From Marsupella aquatica (lineage: Eukaryota > Marchantiophyta): a DNA stretch of 64,000 nucleotides. The stretch lies in NCBI GenBank assembly GCA_973895155.1, contig OZ316894.1, positions 23,188,001 to 23,252,000 of the forward strand. The letters are read 5' to 3'. Of the stretch, positions 22,438 to 35,500 are shown in pieces. Positions within the stretch are counted from its first letter, which is position 1. The number at the start of each line of letters is the position of its first letter. A program made the translations under genes and the position numbers. The notes beneath the pieces are model-generated. The model did no database searches. It was given only the letters and a program-made list of their open reading frames with translations, and was not told where the DNA came from.

Positions 22438-24981
22438 TCATGACCAGTTCTGCAGAGCTGACCAAGTTCCCCAAATGCCAAAGCACACACCAAACAATAA
22501 AAATGTGTAGTCCACCAGCCTTTCCCACCAGCGGAGACTCCCTGAATGCGTGTGAAGATGGAAGAGCGCCGGGAAAATAAATGAGAGGATAGAGCACACA
22601 CTACTCCCCAAGAGTGAGAGAAAATCTCCGAAGTGGGGCACACCCACTGCCGTCAGAGCAACCACCACAACTGTTACAGTTCTCAGGAGCACTGAGGGTC
22701 TACCATCGTTGAATCTCCTCTCCACCACCTCGTGCACGGGACACATCATCACTGGGAATGTGAAAAAAAGCCCGAAGCAGAGGGCAAGTTTGATGACCGT
22801 GGTCTGCCAGGTTTGCCCCAGGTTGAGGGTGATAATATCTCGAGTTGCTTCACCGAAAGCAAAATAGCCAAACGATGCAAAGACGATAAACAGGGTGGTA
22901 ATGAATCCTAAGGCAGCAGCCAGAGTGCTGCGGAACTTCGATCGATCCTTCATGTTGCTCTCAATCGGAATCACCAGTCCAAATCCTTCATAAGCATAGA
23001 TGGCCACCCCCATCACGAAGGGTAGAGTGCCCCATCCGGTGAATGCATCCAATTTGCCGACCCCTTGTTGTTTCAGTTCAATAACGTCGTAACTCATTAC
23101 CACGCACATGGCAACCACATTGGCAGCATCTGCAAACATACTAAATGGCGCCAGACGTGTCAAGGATCGGATCGAGGCCAGCCAGGCCTGAAAGGGGAAA
23201 AGAAGCCAGACGTAGATTGACTTCGATTGCCAATCTATTCCAATTGTGCCATAACTCCACGCTCCTGCATTCACAGGTCAATCTTTAATAGAGTACAATG
23301 TGCAATCAAGAACTTTTCATAGACATGATCGCCAATCATCTGTGCGTTTCGTGCCATTGCTTACGACACATGGCGTGCATTGGACGTATGTTCTCTTCAG
23401 TTGTAAAAAAATGCCTCCGGCATTGATTGCATTTTAAAATCCATGTGTGCTATGAAAAGAAATTTTACAATATCAGTAAACCTAAACATTCAGGATCTAA
23501 AAATTAGGTGCAATGAGTGGCTTGAGCACTGTCTCTGTTATACCCAGACCACCCTGAAATACATGAACCACATGTCTAAAGTAGTCATTAATTTACTGTC
23601 AGTTGTCCACAAAGAACTAGGGAGAAAAAAGAGACCGGACCCAAGGTATTAGATTTCGGAAGAGACTGTTGAAACCGAACATTAGCGCATTTTCCGTGGT
23701 AAGCATGATCAGAAACTAGAGGAAGACCACTAAACTGGAGCCATTCTCAAATGGAGATTACATTATCTGCCCCAAAAGCTCTGAGACGAGCTGCACTGAA
23801 TCCTGACTGAGTCTCAACTTGATCTTCTCTTTGCTATCTCCTCCAAATGACACTGCGGGAGTTTAAGTTTCTGTCTGAGTAAGACTGTCGGGACGAATAA
23901 GTTCAGAAGACTCTATCGGGGTGAAAAGAGAGTGACGATGTGGATATGATTAAACAATGTGGATTTCAGTATATAAACTATTATGTCAGGTCTGAAACAC
24001 AAGATCTGCATTCTGCTTCTGGGGAGAGACTCTTCTAAGATCATTTTGTTTCGAAGGTTATTACAATTTAGCAACCAGCCCCACGATGCCTCCACAAAAA
24101 GAGAAGACTTCGCAAGAAGTCATACCCCTGAAGGCCCTTTAATTACGACATCGAGGTCGGATCAGCATCCAGGGAAAGCATGCTACACAACGTCCTGAAA
24201 GAGAAATCTTTCCGGCCAAAATGAAGTCGCACCTTGATCAGAACCGACGAAGTTTGGTTCAACTTGACCATTCGAAACGGTGAATACGCTGGCCAAATTT
24301 TCTCCGATGAAGATAAGGTAAGCAACACAGAAGCCTGCCTGGCTGAGGATGATGGCCAGATCAACAATCGCTCGCCCGAATTCACCGTATGCCACGAACC
24401 TATAACAGAGATCAACCCATTGTCGAAATGGAAACCACCGGTGCCGACAAAAGTAAGCAGGTGGGGATGAAAAAGCATGAATACCAATTTCAGACAGATA
24501 CACATTCACAGTGCACAGCACGGGAGGACAGAATAAATCCAGGGAGCTTTAGGGGAATTTTTTATCTTAGAAGGCTGATAAGACGTTTAAGACAAGGCAA
24601 GACAGGAGTGGTCAAATACCCCAAATCGCTGTAACATTGGACGTCGTCGTTGCCTTCGCTCTCGAGTTTTCGCTTTGAAATGATGAGGAGCATCATATTG
24701 TGGTAGGAAGCAAAGCCGATGAACGCCAGAGCCAGGGATCCACTAATCCATCCCGACTGCTTGAATGTATACGGCATACCCAGGACGCCTGCGCCAACAA
24801 TGGAAATGAAAATGTTGCAGAAGGTTTTCCTCACTGAAGAGAGACTTTCGTGACTGCCGACATGCCCGCCATGTGAATTGCCCGCCGGGAGTAGCAGCGT
24901 CGTGTCATCGGATGGCCGATACCCTGTAGAGACCACCCCGTTACTGGCCGGTCTCCCATTCTCTGCATTTTTAATAGTCAT
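22438..24981 (-). CDS. vacuolar amino-acid transporter of the AVT3 type (AAAP family)
   Basis: AVT3-type proteins export amino acids across the vacuolar membrane. Three exons, in coding order 24981-24620, 24399-24233 and 23264-22438, join in phase with GT-AG signals and give 451 residues. A polar N-terminal tail of about 65 residues precedes the first helix (FISIVGAGVLGMPYTFKQSGW), the family's signature. Then come RKLES, SDLGFVAYGEFGRAIVDLAI, LSQAGFCVAYLIFIGENLA, and in exon 3 LTRLAPFSMFADAANVVAM, GVAIYAYEGFGLVIPIESNM, FGYFAFGEATRDIITLNL, LFFTFPVMMCPVHEVVERRF and PHFGDFLSLLGSSVCSILSF. About eleven hydrophobic segments are visible, as expected. ATG 24981 is the first in frame after upstream non-coding sequence; a GTG five codons upstream is not favoured. 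Intact; the paralogue is uncertain. Confidence 0.93.
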
Positions 24982-25855
24982 ATCAAGTGTTTTCACTCAC
25001 GATGGGAGTATGGGACCCGACCAGCCGACCGCCTTGCAAGAGAACGAGGAGGAAATGCAGCAAGAAGGAGCAACAGGGGAACATGAACTTCCTCTACTAA
25101 GGTCCACTCCTGGCCCAGCTAGCAGGCAGTGCCCACTTAATCCGTCAACGATCGACCGACCAAGATGACGGGCGGATGCACCCAACTATCACCGTTAATC
25201 AATGGAAAGCAATCAGGATTCACTCTATTCTTAGGATTCAGCTAGATCCATCAGCCTTTGGCATCACAAATCAAATTCCTTATTCTCGTCGACAAGCCAT
25301 TGACCTAGGAGGACACAACAATGCCTCCTCAAGAAAATCCCAATCTCAACTCCACCTCCCTGGTCAGGTTGGTTGACCCACGTTTCTCCCCCTCTTGTCT
25401 ACAGTCTAGTGCTCCACCACTCTGCCCTTTCTCCTCCCGCTTTCAGAATGTTGGACATTATTTGTATTCCAAAAATGGAGGAAGAGCAATTGAATCTGCG
25501 GCAGTCGAGTGGGAAGCTTTTCCATCCACAACTCCTTTGCTCTGGGAATTGAGAATGGAGAAAGCTGCCCTCCCCCTCAAGCTACACGGGACAAAGAGCT
25601 ACGTCATCCACAGCGAGTCTAGTACAGTACTGCAACAACCGACCCAACACCAGACAGCTCTAGGAAGGCATGAATCATGAGAGAGCTCTGCTGGCGTCTC
25701 GTTCTCCTCCCGACTCCTCATTCACGGTTTCGAGTCAGGATTGAAAGTAGCAAAAAGCGAATGGAGCACACGGACTTGAATCGAGGCACGTCACGTATAA
25801 TAATGATTCCCTCGATTGCGTAGACTATGAAATAAACACCAGGACACCACGACAG
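24982..25855. other. upstream region of the AVT3-like gene
   Basis: This is the presumed promoter and leader of the minus-strand transporter. The plus-strand frame at 25321-25680 is Pro/Ser-rich and runs against the gene, with no family features. Confidence 0.35.
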
Positions 25856-25879
25856 CCTCTCCTACGTTTGTAAGGCAGA

Positions 25880-26060
25880 TTGCTTGTCTGTTGGAGCTCG
25901 GAAAGGTGGCAGAATCACGGTGAATTCGAAACGGTTTCGGTGCCCAAAAACTACGACATCGTCTCCTGAGTTTGTAAAACTCACCTGGAGACTCAGAATT
26001 CTGAAAGGTGGCAGAATCGCCGTGAATTCGAAGGGTGGTTGGTGCCCAGAATATATTCAG
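25880..26060. repeat. tandem duplication, about 105-bp unit
   Basis: The phrases 'gaaaggtggcagaatc', 'cgtgaattcgaa' and 'ggtgcccaaaaa' (second copy: ggtgcccagaata) appear at about 25898-25960 and 26003-26055. A further related phrase occurs at 26918-26990 (agggtagttggtgcccaaaa ... gttagtggga.ctcattta), so the block was duplicated around the minisatellite that follows. Confidence 0.6.
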
Positions 26061-26504
26061 GTGCACAGTTAGTGGAAACTCATTTATTTATTAGAATCTC
26101 TTGGGTCCCACTCTTAGAGCATCTTGAGAGGTGGCTATGTGCAGGGTAACCCATCCCGAGAGGGGGTAAATGGGAGTAATGGAATTTTTTTAACCATTCA
26201 TTTCAGTTTTACAAAACAAAAGTCACATTTGTCACTTTGTGACACTTGCACCTTCGTGTATTCTTCATTCAAATTTCAGAATCCCCAGACCAAATTTCAG
26301 AATTCCCAGGCCAAGCTGCCCCAGGGGTTCTGTGGCTACCTGGTAGACATATACAAAGGAAAAAATTCAGACGAGGTTTATGTGGCTGGAAAAGGTGTGT
26401 AACCTCCATTTATTTTTTCTAGTCTGTTTTCCAGGCAAGGCTCGCAGTGTCATGCTCCCGGTCATGCTGTATCCTGTCCCCTCCAAATGGATGGAAGTGG
26501 GCCC

Positions 26505-26935
26505 CGCAAATGGGAGTAGGTGGCCGCTACATTTGGCAACATTGGTGGATTCGCTGTGGGAGTATGTGGCCGCTACATTTGGCAACGTTGGTGGATTCAA
26601 AGTGGGAATAGGTGGCGGCTACATTTGGCAACGTTGGTGGATTCGAAGTGGGAATAGGTGGCCGCTACATTTGGCAACATCGGTGGATTCACTGTGAGAG
26701 TAGGTGGCCGCTACATTTGCCAATGTTGGTGGATTCGACGTGGGAATAGGGGGCTGCTACATTTGGTAACATTGGCGGATTCGCTGCGGGAGTAGGTGGC
26801 TGCTACATTTGGCAACGTTGGTGGATTTGAAGTGGGAATAGGTGGCCGCTACATTTGGCAACGTTGGTGGATTTTAAGTGGGAATAGGTGGCCTCTACAT
26901 TTGGCAACATTGGTTGATTAGAAGGGTAGTTGGTG
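26505..26935. repeat. 46-bp minisatellite, nine copies
   Basis: The phrase tggccgctacatttggcaac recurs at 26521, 26567, 26613, 26659, 26705, 26751, 26797, 26843 and 26889, at an exact spacing of 46 bp with few substitutions. Each unit also has gttggtggattc and gtgggaatagg. A lone extra copy lies at 27132-27160. Frames through it are repeat by-products. Confidence 0.9.
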
Positions 26936-27159
26936 CCCAAAAGATACATTTAGGTGTATGGTTAGTGGGAGCTCATTTATTAAAACCCCTTGAAACCCAC
27001 TCAGAGCATCTCTGGAAAATGTCTACAAACTCCATTGTTTTCCTTTGCCAGAGGTTTCTCAAGGTGAAGCTCTCACTGCACCCTGTATCCCCAAATCAAT
27101 GGAGGCCCGACCACCCTGAAGTAAATAATTAGGTGGCCACTACATTTGGCAACATTTGG

Positions 27160-29513
27160 TGTATACATTATTTTTACAATAAAATACTAAAACAGGAGAA
27201 TGGTATTTTGACATTGCTTTATTTCCTTGAAATAATTAATATTTCACACAGGTCTAGAGTGCGCAAATCGTAGCCTCGGGTCTTCTCATTCCATGATCTA
27301 AATCAGAGGCTTGCTGGTTTGGGGCAACAGTGTTTGGCCAAGGTGGGTGGAGATGGAAATTCAATGACAAACCAGACTAGCTGCTAGCCTGGACTTTGCC
27401 TTGGCTGCAGGCCTGGATGGGAGCAACAGTTCATGCAGCAATGAGGAAGAATTTTATTTTTACCTTGAAAACCTAAAACTGACCCATCCAACAGAGGATA
27501 GATGGTGAACTCCGGAGCATGCACCTCTGTAGGGTAGCTCACAAGGGGGTCATACCCAGGACCAGGAGGGAGAGAGGGTTGGACCAGAGCCCCAAGCGGA
27601 CTCACAGAACCCTGACAAACCAAGGGGCTCTGGTCCAACCCTTGTGTCTATCTGGTTTTTTCTTTCACTTATTGCTGGGTGTAATTCTTTGACTGGTAGA
27701 TTCAAAACATGTTAATAACTTGAAGACAATATGCTTGTCCATAGCTTAGCATATATCAAGAGTATGTTTTGGTAATTTACAAATTTGTCCACCCAATCCA
27801 TCCCAGCGGGAAAGGTCTTTTTACAACCAATTGTTATTGTTCTTTTTATGATTAAGATGTGGGGTGCACCTAGTGATCTTCTACATTTCCTTAAAGACAT
27901 CAAAATATTTTGAAGTTTTTAAAGCTAAAATATATTTTATAATTTATAATTCACCTACCCAATGCCACCTGGCTGAGATAATACCAAACAATAGCAATTT
28001 GGTACTAGCATCACCGAAGAGGCAATGCATGACTACTGTAAGTAGCCCCTGTAAAGCAGGCAAAGCAATAGCGGTCGTTGGTCTCTTCTGTCAGAGAGGT
28101 CATTCACCTTCTCAAGGTTCATGCACTTTCTTTGATTTATTCGTTGCCTTCTGGAGCCCTATGTCCAACTTCTATGTGCTGATAGCTCACATAGGTGAGA
28201 GGCTTATTTATAGCCTCTGCAGACATAGCCCTTGACACCAAAAGCACTGATGCATGAATCTTCTCGATTCCATGCAGTCCCTACTTCTGTTTATCCTTAG
28301 GGTCCTATCTGTTGGCTGCTGTATGCACATGCCAATATGAGACCACACATTTGTGCTGTCAAAGGTTGGTAGTTGGTTGGTTGGGACCATCTTCTTCTCT
28401 CAGCCAGACTTGCCTTTAAATTTGTGCCTCTGATCATTCGATTTGCTGTGACAGTCGTCTCCAGGGCCAAGCTGAGGGCAGCAGTACTCTTCCTTTCGCT
28501 CTAAACGTAACCCAGACAGCACAATCGAGCCTTCCCTCTGGTTAAGGGAACTGCACATCCAAAATAATGGCACTTGTGATTTGGAAAATCAATGCAATGT
28601 GTGAGGTCTGGTATGCTGCTGTATTTTGATGTGCATTTACCAGAAACGTGGATTAGGTGACTAGTATCCTGCATATGCTGACAGAAAAGATTAAGAGGTA
28701 TACTGTAGATGAAAAACTAAGGATAACTTAAAACTTAGGATGACTTGCTGTTCATGACCTTATATAAGTGATTAAGGGTTACATCTATGCAGAAGTCACC
28801 CGTATGCTATGGGGCGAATGAAGTACTGAACTCATGTACCAGACCTCAGTAGGTAAGCTGTGCGTGGAGCGGTTCATGTCCTTGTACCATAACTCTATGT
28901 CATCCAGACTCACAAGTTTGCAATCAGCGACTTCGCCCTAGAATTCGCCCCGGAAGTCTCCCACGCACGTTCCTGCTACCAGAAAGTACCTTTCTATGAA
29001 CATCTGCAAGTTTCCATGTAGATGATAAAAATGGGTACAGGGGAATGAGGTAGTATTGTCCGCCAAGAGTTTTGCAACTCAAAATCTAATTACGAAGGTA
29101 CATGAAAATTTTATTTGGCCTGGAAATAATGTACATCTCAAATTAAATTTATAACTTTTTACGCTACAAATGCATGACTGTAGACTACATTGGAATAAAG
29201 CTGCGCAAAGTTCTTTGCCTGCGAATGGTCATTCAGAATTGGCATCAGGAAGAAAAACTCTTTCCATGCACGGAAGGTTCTTTGACTACGAGGGGGCATA
29301 TTGACTTCTTTTTACATTACGAGGTACTTGAAGAAGGGCAGGAATATGCATGAAGGGAGGTGTGTCGCTGTATAACTCTACAACTATGCAGAATTTCATA
29401 CTGAAACTGCACATCAAAAATATTGCTGGGCAAGGTGTGGGATCAAAGGAGGTTGGTGAAAAGATCTGCTGAAGATTAGATAGGGCATGTAACTCTCCTT
29501 TCTGCTCATCGAA
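27160..29513. other. intergenic region 3' of the phosphorylase gene
   Basis: Apart from the hairpin at 27576 I see no supported gene. Frames at 27384-27638 and 27864-28235 lack family features. The phosphorylase 3' untranslated region should occupy part of 28900-29513. Confidence 0.4.
27576..27641. repeat. perfect 18-bp inverted repeat (hairpin)
   Basis: Arms GGGTTGGACCAGAGCCCC (27576-27593) and its exact reverse complement (27624-27641) are separated by 30 bases. The outer pair A27575-T27642 extends the stem to 19 bp. It could be a small-RNA precursor, a terminator-like structure or a transposon footprint. Confidence 0.7.
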
Positions 29514-32500
29514 CTAAATAGGGCGCTTGTAAGGTTTAATGCCCCAGATTTGCTCTGCGTATTCCTTAATTGTTCGATCGCTGCTGAACTTCCCCGTTCC
29601 AGCAGTACTCAATATACTCATTTGCAGCCACCGTTTTTGATCAACATATGCTGTGTCCACTGCAGCCTGCACATCAATTACGAACAATCAAACTTAAATA
29701 TAATTGCAACAACAGAAGATTCTGTGAGGCACACAACTTTGTCAGGAACCAAATATCACATGTCTGCAGAGTCTCAATCCATCACTTCCACTCAGCAAAT
29801 GGTCATTGACAAAACAGCAATTACAGTTTTCATTTCGTCATAAGTATGAATTGATTTTGCAAAACTTCAGAGGCACTACCAATTTTGTAAGACAGAGGAC
29901 TACAGTATTGCTTTTTAACACTGCGTTGACGTCCATCTCATTGGCAGTTTGCAGAGACCTACCTGTGCTTCTAGATAGCTTTGAAAGTCATTTCCAATCA
30001 AATAATAGTCTCCACCTTGCTCCAATGTGTCACATAGCACTTGGAAATGTTCCTGGTGCCCAAAAACACCACTTCGTAACATCCTGTGAAGCCAGTGCCA
30101 AGGACAGACGAGCTTAGAGAAAATCTATCGATCTTAGCAGGCAAGAAAATTTCCACTGCTCAAGGGAAAAACCCTGAGGTAGGTCATTGAAGTGCGTACC
30201 CAACGACACGATTAAATGCGCGTGGAGGATTGAAGTTTCTTCGTTCCGCCCTCAGTTTGGGAACTTGATCGGCTGTTGCCCCAAACAGAAACTGGTTCCA
30301 ACCGGGAGATGGACATCAAAATCGTTATAAAGCTGTTATATGTGACCCAGAATTCCAAGGGTTGCTGCTAGTTTTTGTCCAATTCAATAGGTAATTGCAT
30401 ATACAGTTTTGAACAAACTCACCACATTTACCAAAGATCCCTATACAAATACCTACGAAACGTGCCAAAATCCCGTTTGAATCCGTTTCCGTGCAATGAA
30501 CAGTATGGACCGCAAGTGAACCAATAAAAGGGTTGACCAAAAGACGAAGAAAGTAATCTAACTTGCCACCTAGTTGAACAACACAGCACCAAGAGCAAGC
30601 TCTATCAGTCCATCAAAGCAGAAAATTTATCGTTGAAGCGTACAATATTCTCCTTGCCGATCTCCTTTTGAATTTCAAGATTCGCTCCATCATGAGTACC
30701 CAATATAATGCACCCATTCATGGCAAATTTCATGTTACTTGTTCCTGATGCTTCATTACCTGCAGTACTGCAGAGTCCAGTGAATGACAGATAAGCAATG
30801 GATCTTAGAAGTGTCTGAATAGAGTCTGATCGATCAGACCTACTGCCAGCGTGTTTTAGTAGAGGTCACCAGGGATAGACAGCTATTAGTTGGGGAGGAT
30901 GGAAACTGTACAGTCAAAGGCTCCCCTACGGCTCATGATTAGTGCAAGTGGCTGTGATTATTATCCGAACGAATCGAGATCTAAAACACTAATGACAAGA
31001 ATACTGAGATCCCAAAACTAAGATTCAGATAATCGTTCTAATGACGGCTTGGCCTGACCAAATCCTACGCTCAAATCGAACATGACATTGGATTGTACTT
31101 GTTCTGACTACTAAAAGGCAGAAAGCTTGTAAGCATCGATCTATATTACATTGCAGTGCCATAAACTAGAAGGAAGGTGCTGAATTCAACTCAAACCAAC
31201 AAAACCCATGGCAAGAAGATAAGAAAGACATCAAACCTGATGTGCTGTGACATATCACTGGCAGGTATGATAAGCTCCGCCACTGAGACATTATAATCTG
31301 GAACAAATACCTGCGAGAATTGTCCATAAATGTACGGCAGACATGACTGACGCAAATTTGGCTCCTGACTGAAGCCTTTCACAGCATACTCAATATTTGC
31401 TGAGATGTATCCTCCTTGCTTCAAGTTCTTAGTGTAGACTCCAGAGTCCCTTATTGACCAAAATACAAATCAAGTCATATCGCCCCTGCTTCATTGACGT
31501 GCAGAAAAGCATAACTAAAGTAGAGAGCAAGGACATGAGGTAGAAAGTGTACCACTTTCAAAAGATTCCCTATATCAGGATCATGATTGATTTTTTCTCC
31601 AATAACAGAGACAAGTTTGATAATCTTCTTGGCAACCTCATATCCTGGGGCTGCTTTGCCCCCCAGTATACACACGCGTGGTACAACTCTCTTCTTCTCT
31701 TCTGGAGACATGTTCTGTAGACAAACACAAACCAGGTTAGTTTTACTTTCTTGCTCAACTGCTACAGCTTTTGTAAATAGTTAATTTTTTCGCAGGACCA
31801 GAATATCACCGCAATTTTTAAAGCAGGGTAGGAAATAACCTTGATGCAATCATATCTATGTATGATGCTCAAAATATTGAGGAACTGGCGCTTGTACTCA
31901 TGGATACGCTTCACTTGAACGTCAAACATAGCATCAATGCTAACCTGCACAGATTAAGTCACTAGTAAGCTGTGCTGGAACTGGTGCATCTAGCTTGCTC
32001 AATCATAATTTTGTCCAAATGGCACTCCAGACTGACCAATACTAAGTACATTTGTTGGGTGTGGGAATCCATTCGAACGAGGTCGAGCCAACTTCCGAAT
32101 ATAAAGAGCCATCCCTAAAACACTCAACGAAGGCAAAGCCACCTATTTCAGATCTAAGGCTGCCATATCTCCAGACGATGCGTGCGGGAGAAAATACAAA
32201 ACCACTAGCTACCTTAGCTCGGATCTAAGACTGCGTTCTCCCCAGGAGATCCAAAGAACGAACAGGACTCCAATCTTGACCCCCGGCCTCAATATGGGCC
32301 ACACCAAAACGCTAGCACTTCATTCTCAACAGAATTCCTTTCTTGCTACTATGGGTTTCCCTTAGCAGACTTGCCCTTGTACACTCTTTTCTTCGGTCCA
32401 ACAGGTAGACGACTCGTCCGTTGCTCTAAATTGGTTGTAAGGACTCTGTTCCCGTAACCCCCACTTTTATGTATGGATCTCCTCTCTGGTAGAGCCATGC

Positions 32501-35500
32501 TTCGAGCAGCATGTGTCCTATAATGGTAAGAATTGCCAGTGCAAAATTTATTTTTCAAATGTCCTTTTAAAAGAGGGTACTGAGCAAATGGGCGAACAGT
32601 TGGGACCAGAATGAAAGGATGAAAGCCTGGATTGACTTAGCGTCCGCATATCCTATATCAGAGCAAGGGACAGAACGTACAAGACAAATGCCAGAACTAG
32701 AAAGAAAAAGAAGGAAAAGAAGAAGGAAAGGAATGCCTGATTAGACTAGAAGATAACTATAGGTTGGCTCTTGCAGTTTAGTAGTTGTCCTAATATGGTC
32801 CCTGGCACAAGCCTAGTCTTCATGAGCAAGAACTCCCTTACAAACGTTTAAAGCTCCTACATCTAAGACTCGGCAGCGAACGACATACCAGAATACCAAC
32901 AGAAAGCAGAACTTGAGACGTCGAGGATGAGAATAATTCCTATAACTGATTATTCCTTAAATGAGCATTCCCTTAAAAAATACCTACGAAGCTCGCATAG
33001 AAACTAAGTACGAGACAAATGTGGCCAAAACAGGGAGTGTCTTCAGACCTTCACACCACTGATCCCTTCGATGTAGATTGCCAGCCTTGCCTTGTTTTGC
33101 CGACGTACCTGTATCTCAACGCCGGTAGAGTGAAAACTACAAGTAATCAAGCACCTGGGTGTTTGGAGTGAATTGGGTGACAGCAGTGATCTTCAAAGTC
33201 AGAACCAACACGCCCATCGATTATGTTATTACAAACGAATTGTCTGCATCCCTATCAGAGAAAAATGAAGCACGTCTCTATTTGTTTGCAAATGGGAAAT
33301 GGTTTCTACTGACCGTAGCTCTCACACATACTAATTATAATAACTGTAGATGAGACCAAGAAACCGATACCTGTTTCCACTCAGTTTGAAGTTCTTCATT
33401 TTGTACATGCTTTCGGAGTCCTGAAACCAGGTCAAGATTGGTGATCCATGCCTCCGTCCCCAGATATTTCGTGATCACTTCCTTCAACCCAGGGTTACAA
33501 AATGCAAGCCAACGTCGCTGCGCCAGCCATACAAATTATGAGAAGTTGTGGAGGAATCTACAGTCACTGGTGCTGATGCTGTAAATGATGTGACCAGTTC
33601 GACGTCACTATCTAGTTTGTGACAATACTCAAGCATTTTCCTTCGTACAAACTTTATTGTCAACGATGTAACGTGACTCATAACTAGACTGAATACTTTG
33701 GCAAGAAGACTCCTTACCGGAGTGACACCATTCGTCTTATTTTGAAACTTGTGTGGCCACAGCTCATAAAAATCCTGATAAAAGTATAGAAAGAAAGGAA
33801 GTTAGAACAATTCAAACCACATGAGGCAACGATTTAGTAGAACAGGTAAAACTTGCGTGTCAGAGATATTGAATATAGGCCTCACAAGGAGAAGTTTTCA
33901 TGGCCCTCGCGTATTTGGGGGTTTCCAGACAAATTTGAAGACCAAAACAGTCACTACCGTCATTGCAGCAGACGAAGGACGTGGATGAGGGATGGGTGCA
34001 TAATGTTAAGCTCGTACAATTTTGGGGGGGCAGGGCTTGCAGGCCTAAAAGAAAATCAAGTATCCATAAACTACATCAAGAATAATTGCAAGCAGAGGTA
34101 CTAGGTTAACAAGCCTTCGTCCCTGTGTGCAAAAGTTGATGGACACAAACTGTATTTTGGAGATTTAAAGGACCACCAAACATAGTCAACCCAAATCTTG
34201 TTAAACGACAACAAGCCTAACCTTGAATATGTTCTTGATATGGGCTGTGTGGATTTCAGAAACACCGTTGACTGTGTGTGATGCCACGACTGCCAATGTG
34301 CCCATGCGCACAACCTGCATTTCAGCCAGTACTTATTACCCTTCCATTTTGGCAGAACATTTTGAGACTCGCCATCAACTACCCTCTATGCAACTATGCA
34401 ACATCAAGAATGTTCTACATTTATCCAAACAGAATTAGCAACAACTCGTCTAAACTCAATATATGTTATTCATATTCATACTCTGCAATTATGATGTAGA
34501 CATAGCACGACTATTGCAGTATTCGCAATGAGAGACAGAATAACTTGCCTTTTCCTTGCCCTCTTCTATGATAGACATCCTCGCTAGTCGTTCATAATCA
34601 TTTCCATATTTCCTTTTCACCTCCTCAATGAAGTGAGAATTGATATCATAAATAATCTGGTTCATTGACAAGCGTTTATCGACGATAAGAAATCACTGTT
34701 AGCTCAAATTTAAAAATTGCAGATGTAACGCAACTGCCCCGTTCCAATACGTACTCCTATTCATTATGAAGAACAGAATATAGCAAACAGCTTGACTGTA
34801 AATGTTCTCGAGCCTTCATGTTCCACCACTATAACAAGAACTTTCTGCCGCCAAATCGGCTTATCGTATGCAGGCAATACAGTTGCGTCTTCCCTGGTGT
34901 AGTTAAAAGCCGACGAGAACTAAAAACAGGTCACTGAATTCATTTTCCTTGCCTGGAGATGTCGGGGTAGCAAATTTGCCATCAGATCAACTGGCCACTT
35001 TTCAAGCGTTTCAGGCAGAACTGTGTGGTTTGTGAATGAGAACAATTTAGAGCATATTTCCCATGCATGTACCCACTCCATGCCTTCTTCATCCAGTAGT
35101 ATCCTGAGGAGTTCTGGTACACCAATCGATGGATGAGCATCATTGAGTTGCAACGCAACCTGTCCCCAGTGAACAAGCTCCTAAGTCAGTTCCTTAGTCG
35201 CAGGCAGAAACCAGGTCGCATGCGCTTTCTCTACAGACCCGACACAAAGGTTTGCAAATTGAACATATTTACAAGGAAATCAAATTCTCGGAAACTGACA
35301 CACTAACACACCTTGTCAGGAAGCTCGTCAAAACTGGCATGGTGATCCTTGAACCTCCGTACAACATCCTGCAACGAAGCTGAGACAAAGAAGTACTGCT
35401 GCTTCAGTCGAAGCTCCTTTCCCTGCAGGTGTAGGCAAAACAAAAAAGAGCAACTATTGGGCCAAGTGTTGATGATAATCATCTGTTGTACCTATATGCA

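Noticed and set aside
26505-26935. CRISPR-like regular spacing
   Set aside because: The 46-bp units are contiguous with no unique spacers, and the genome is eukaryotic; it is a minisatellite.
32349-32558. Basic minus-strand frame inside phosphorylase intron 15
   Set aside because: The intron is long (1.1 kb) but the frame has no start context, splice support or family match.
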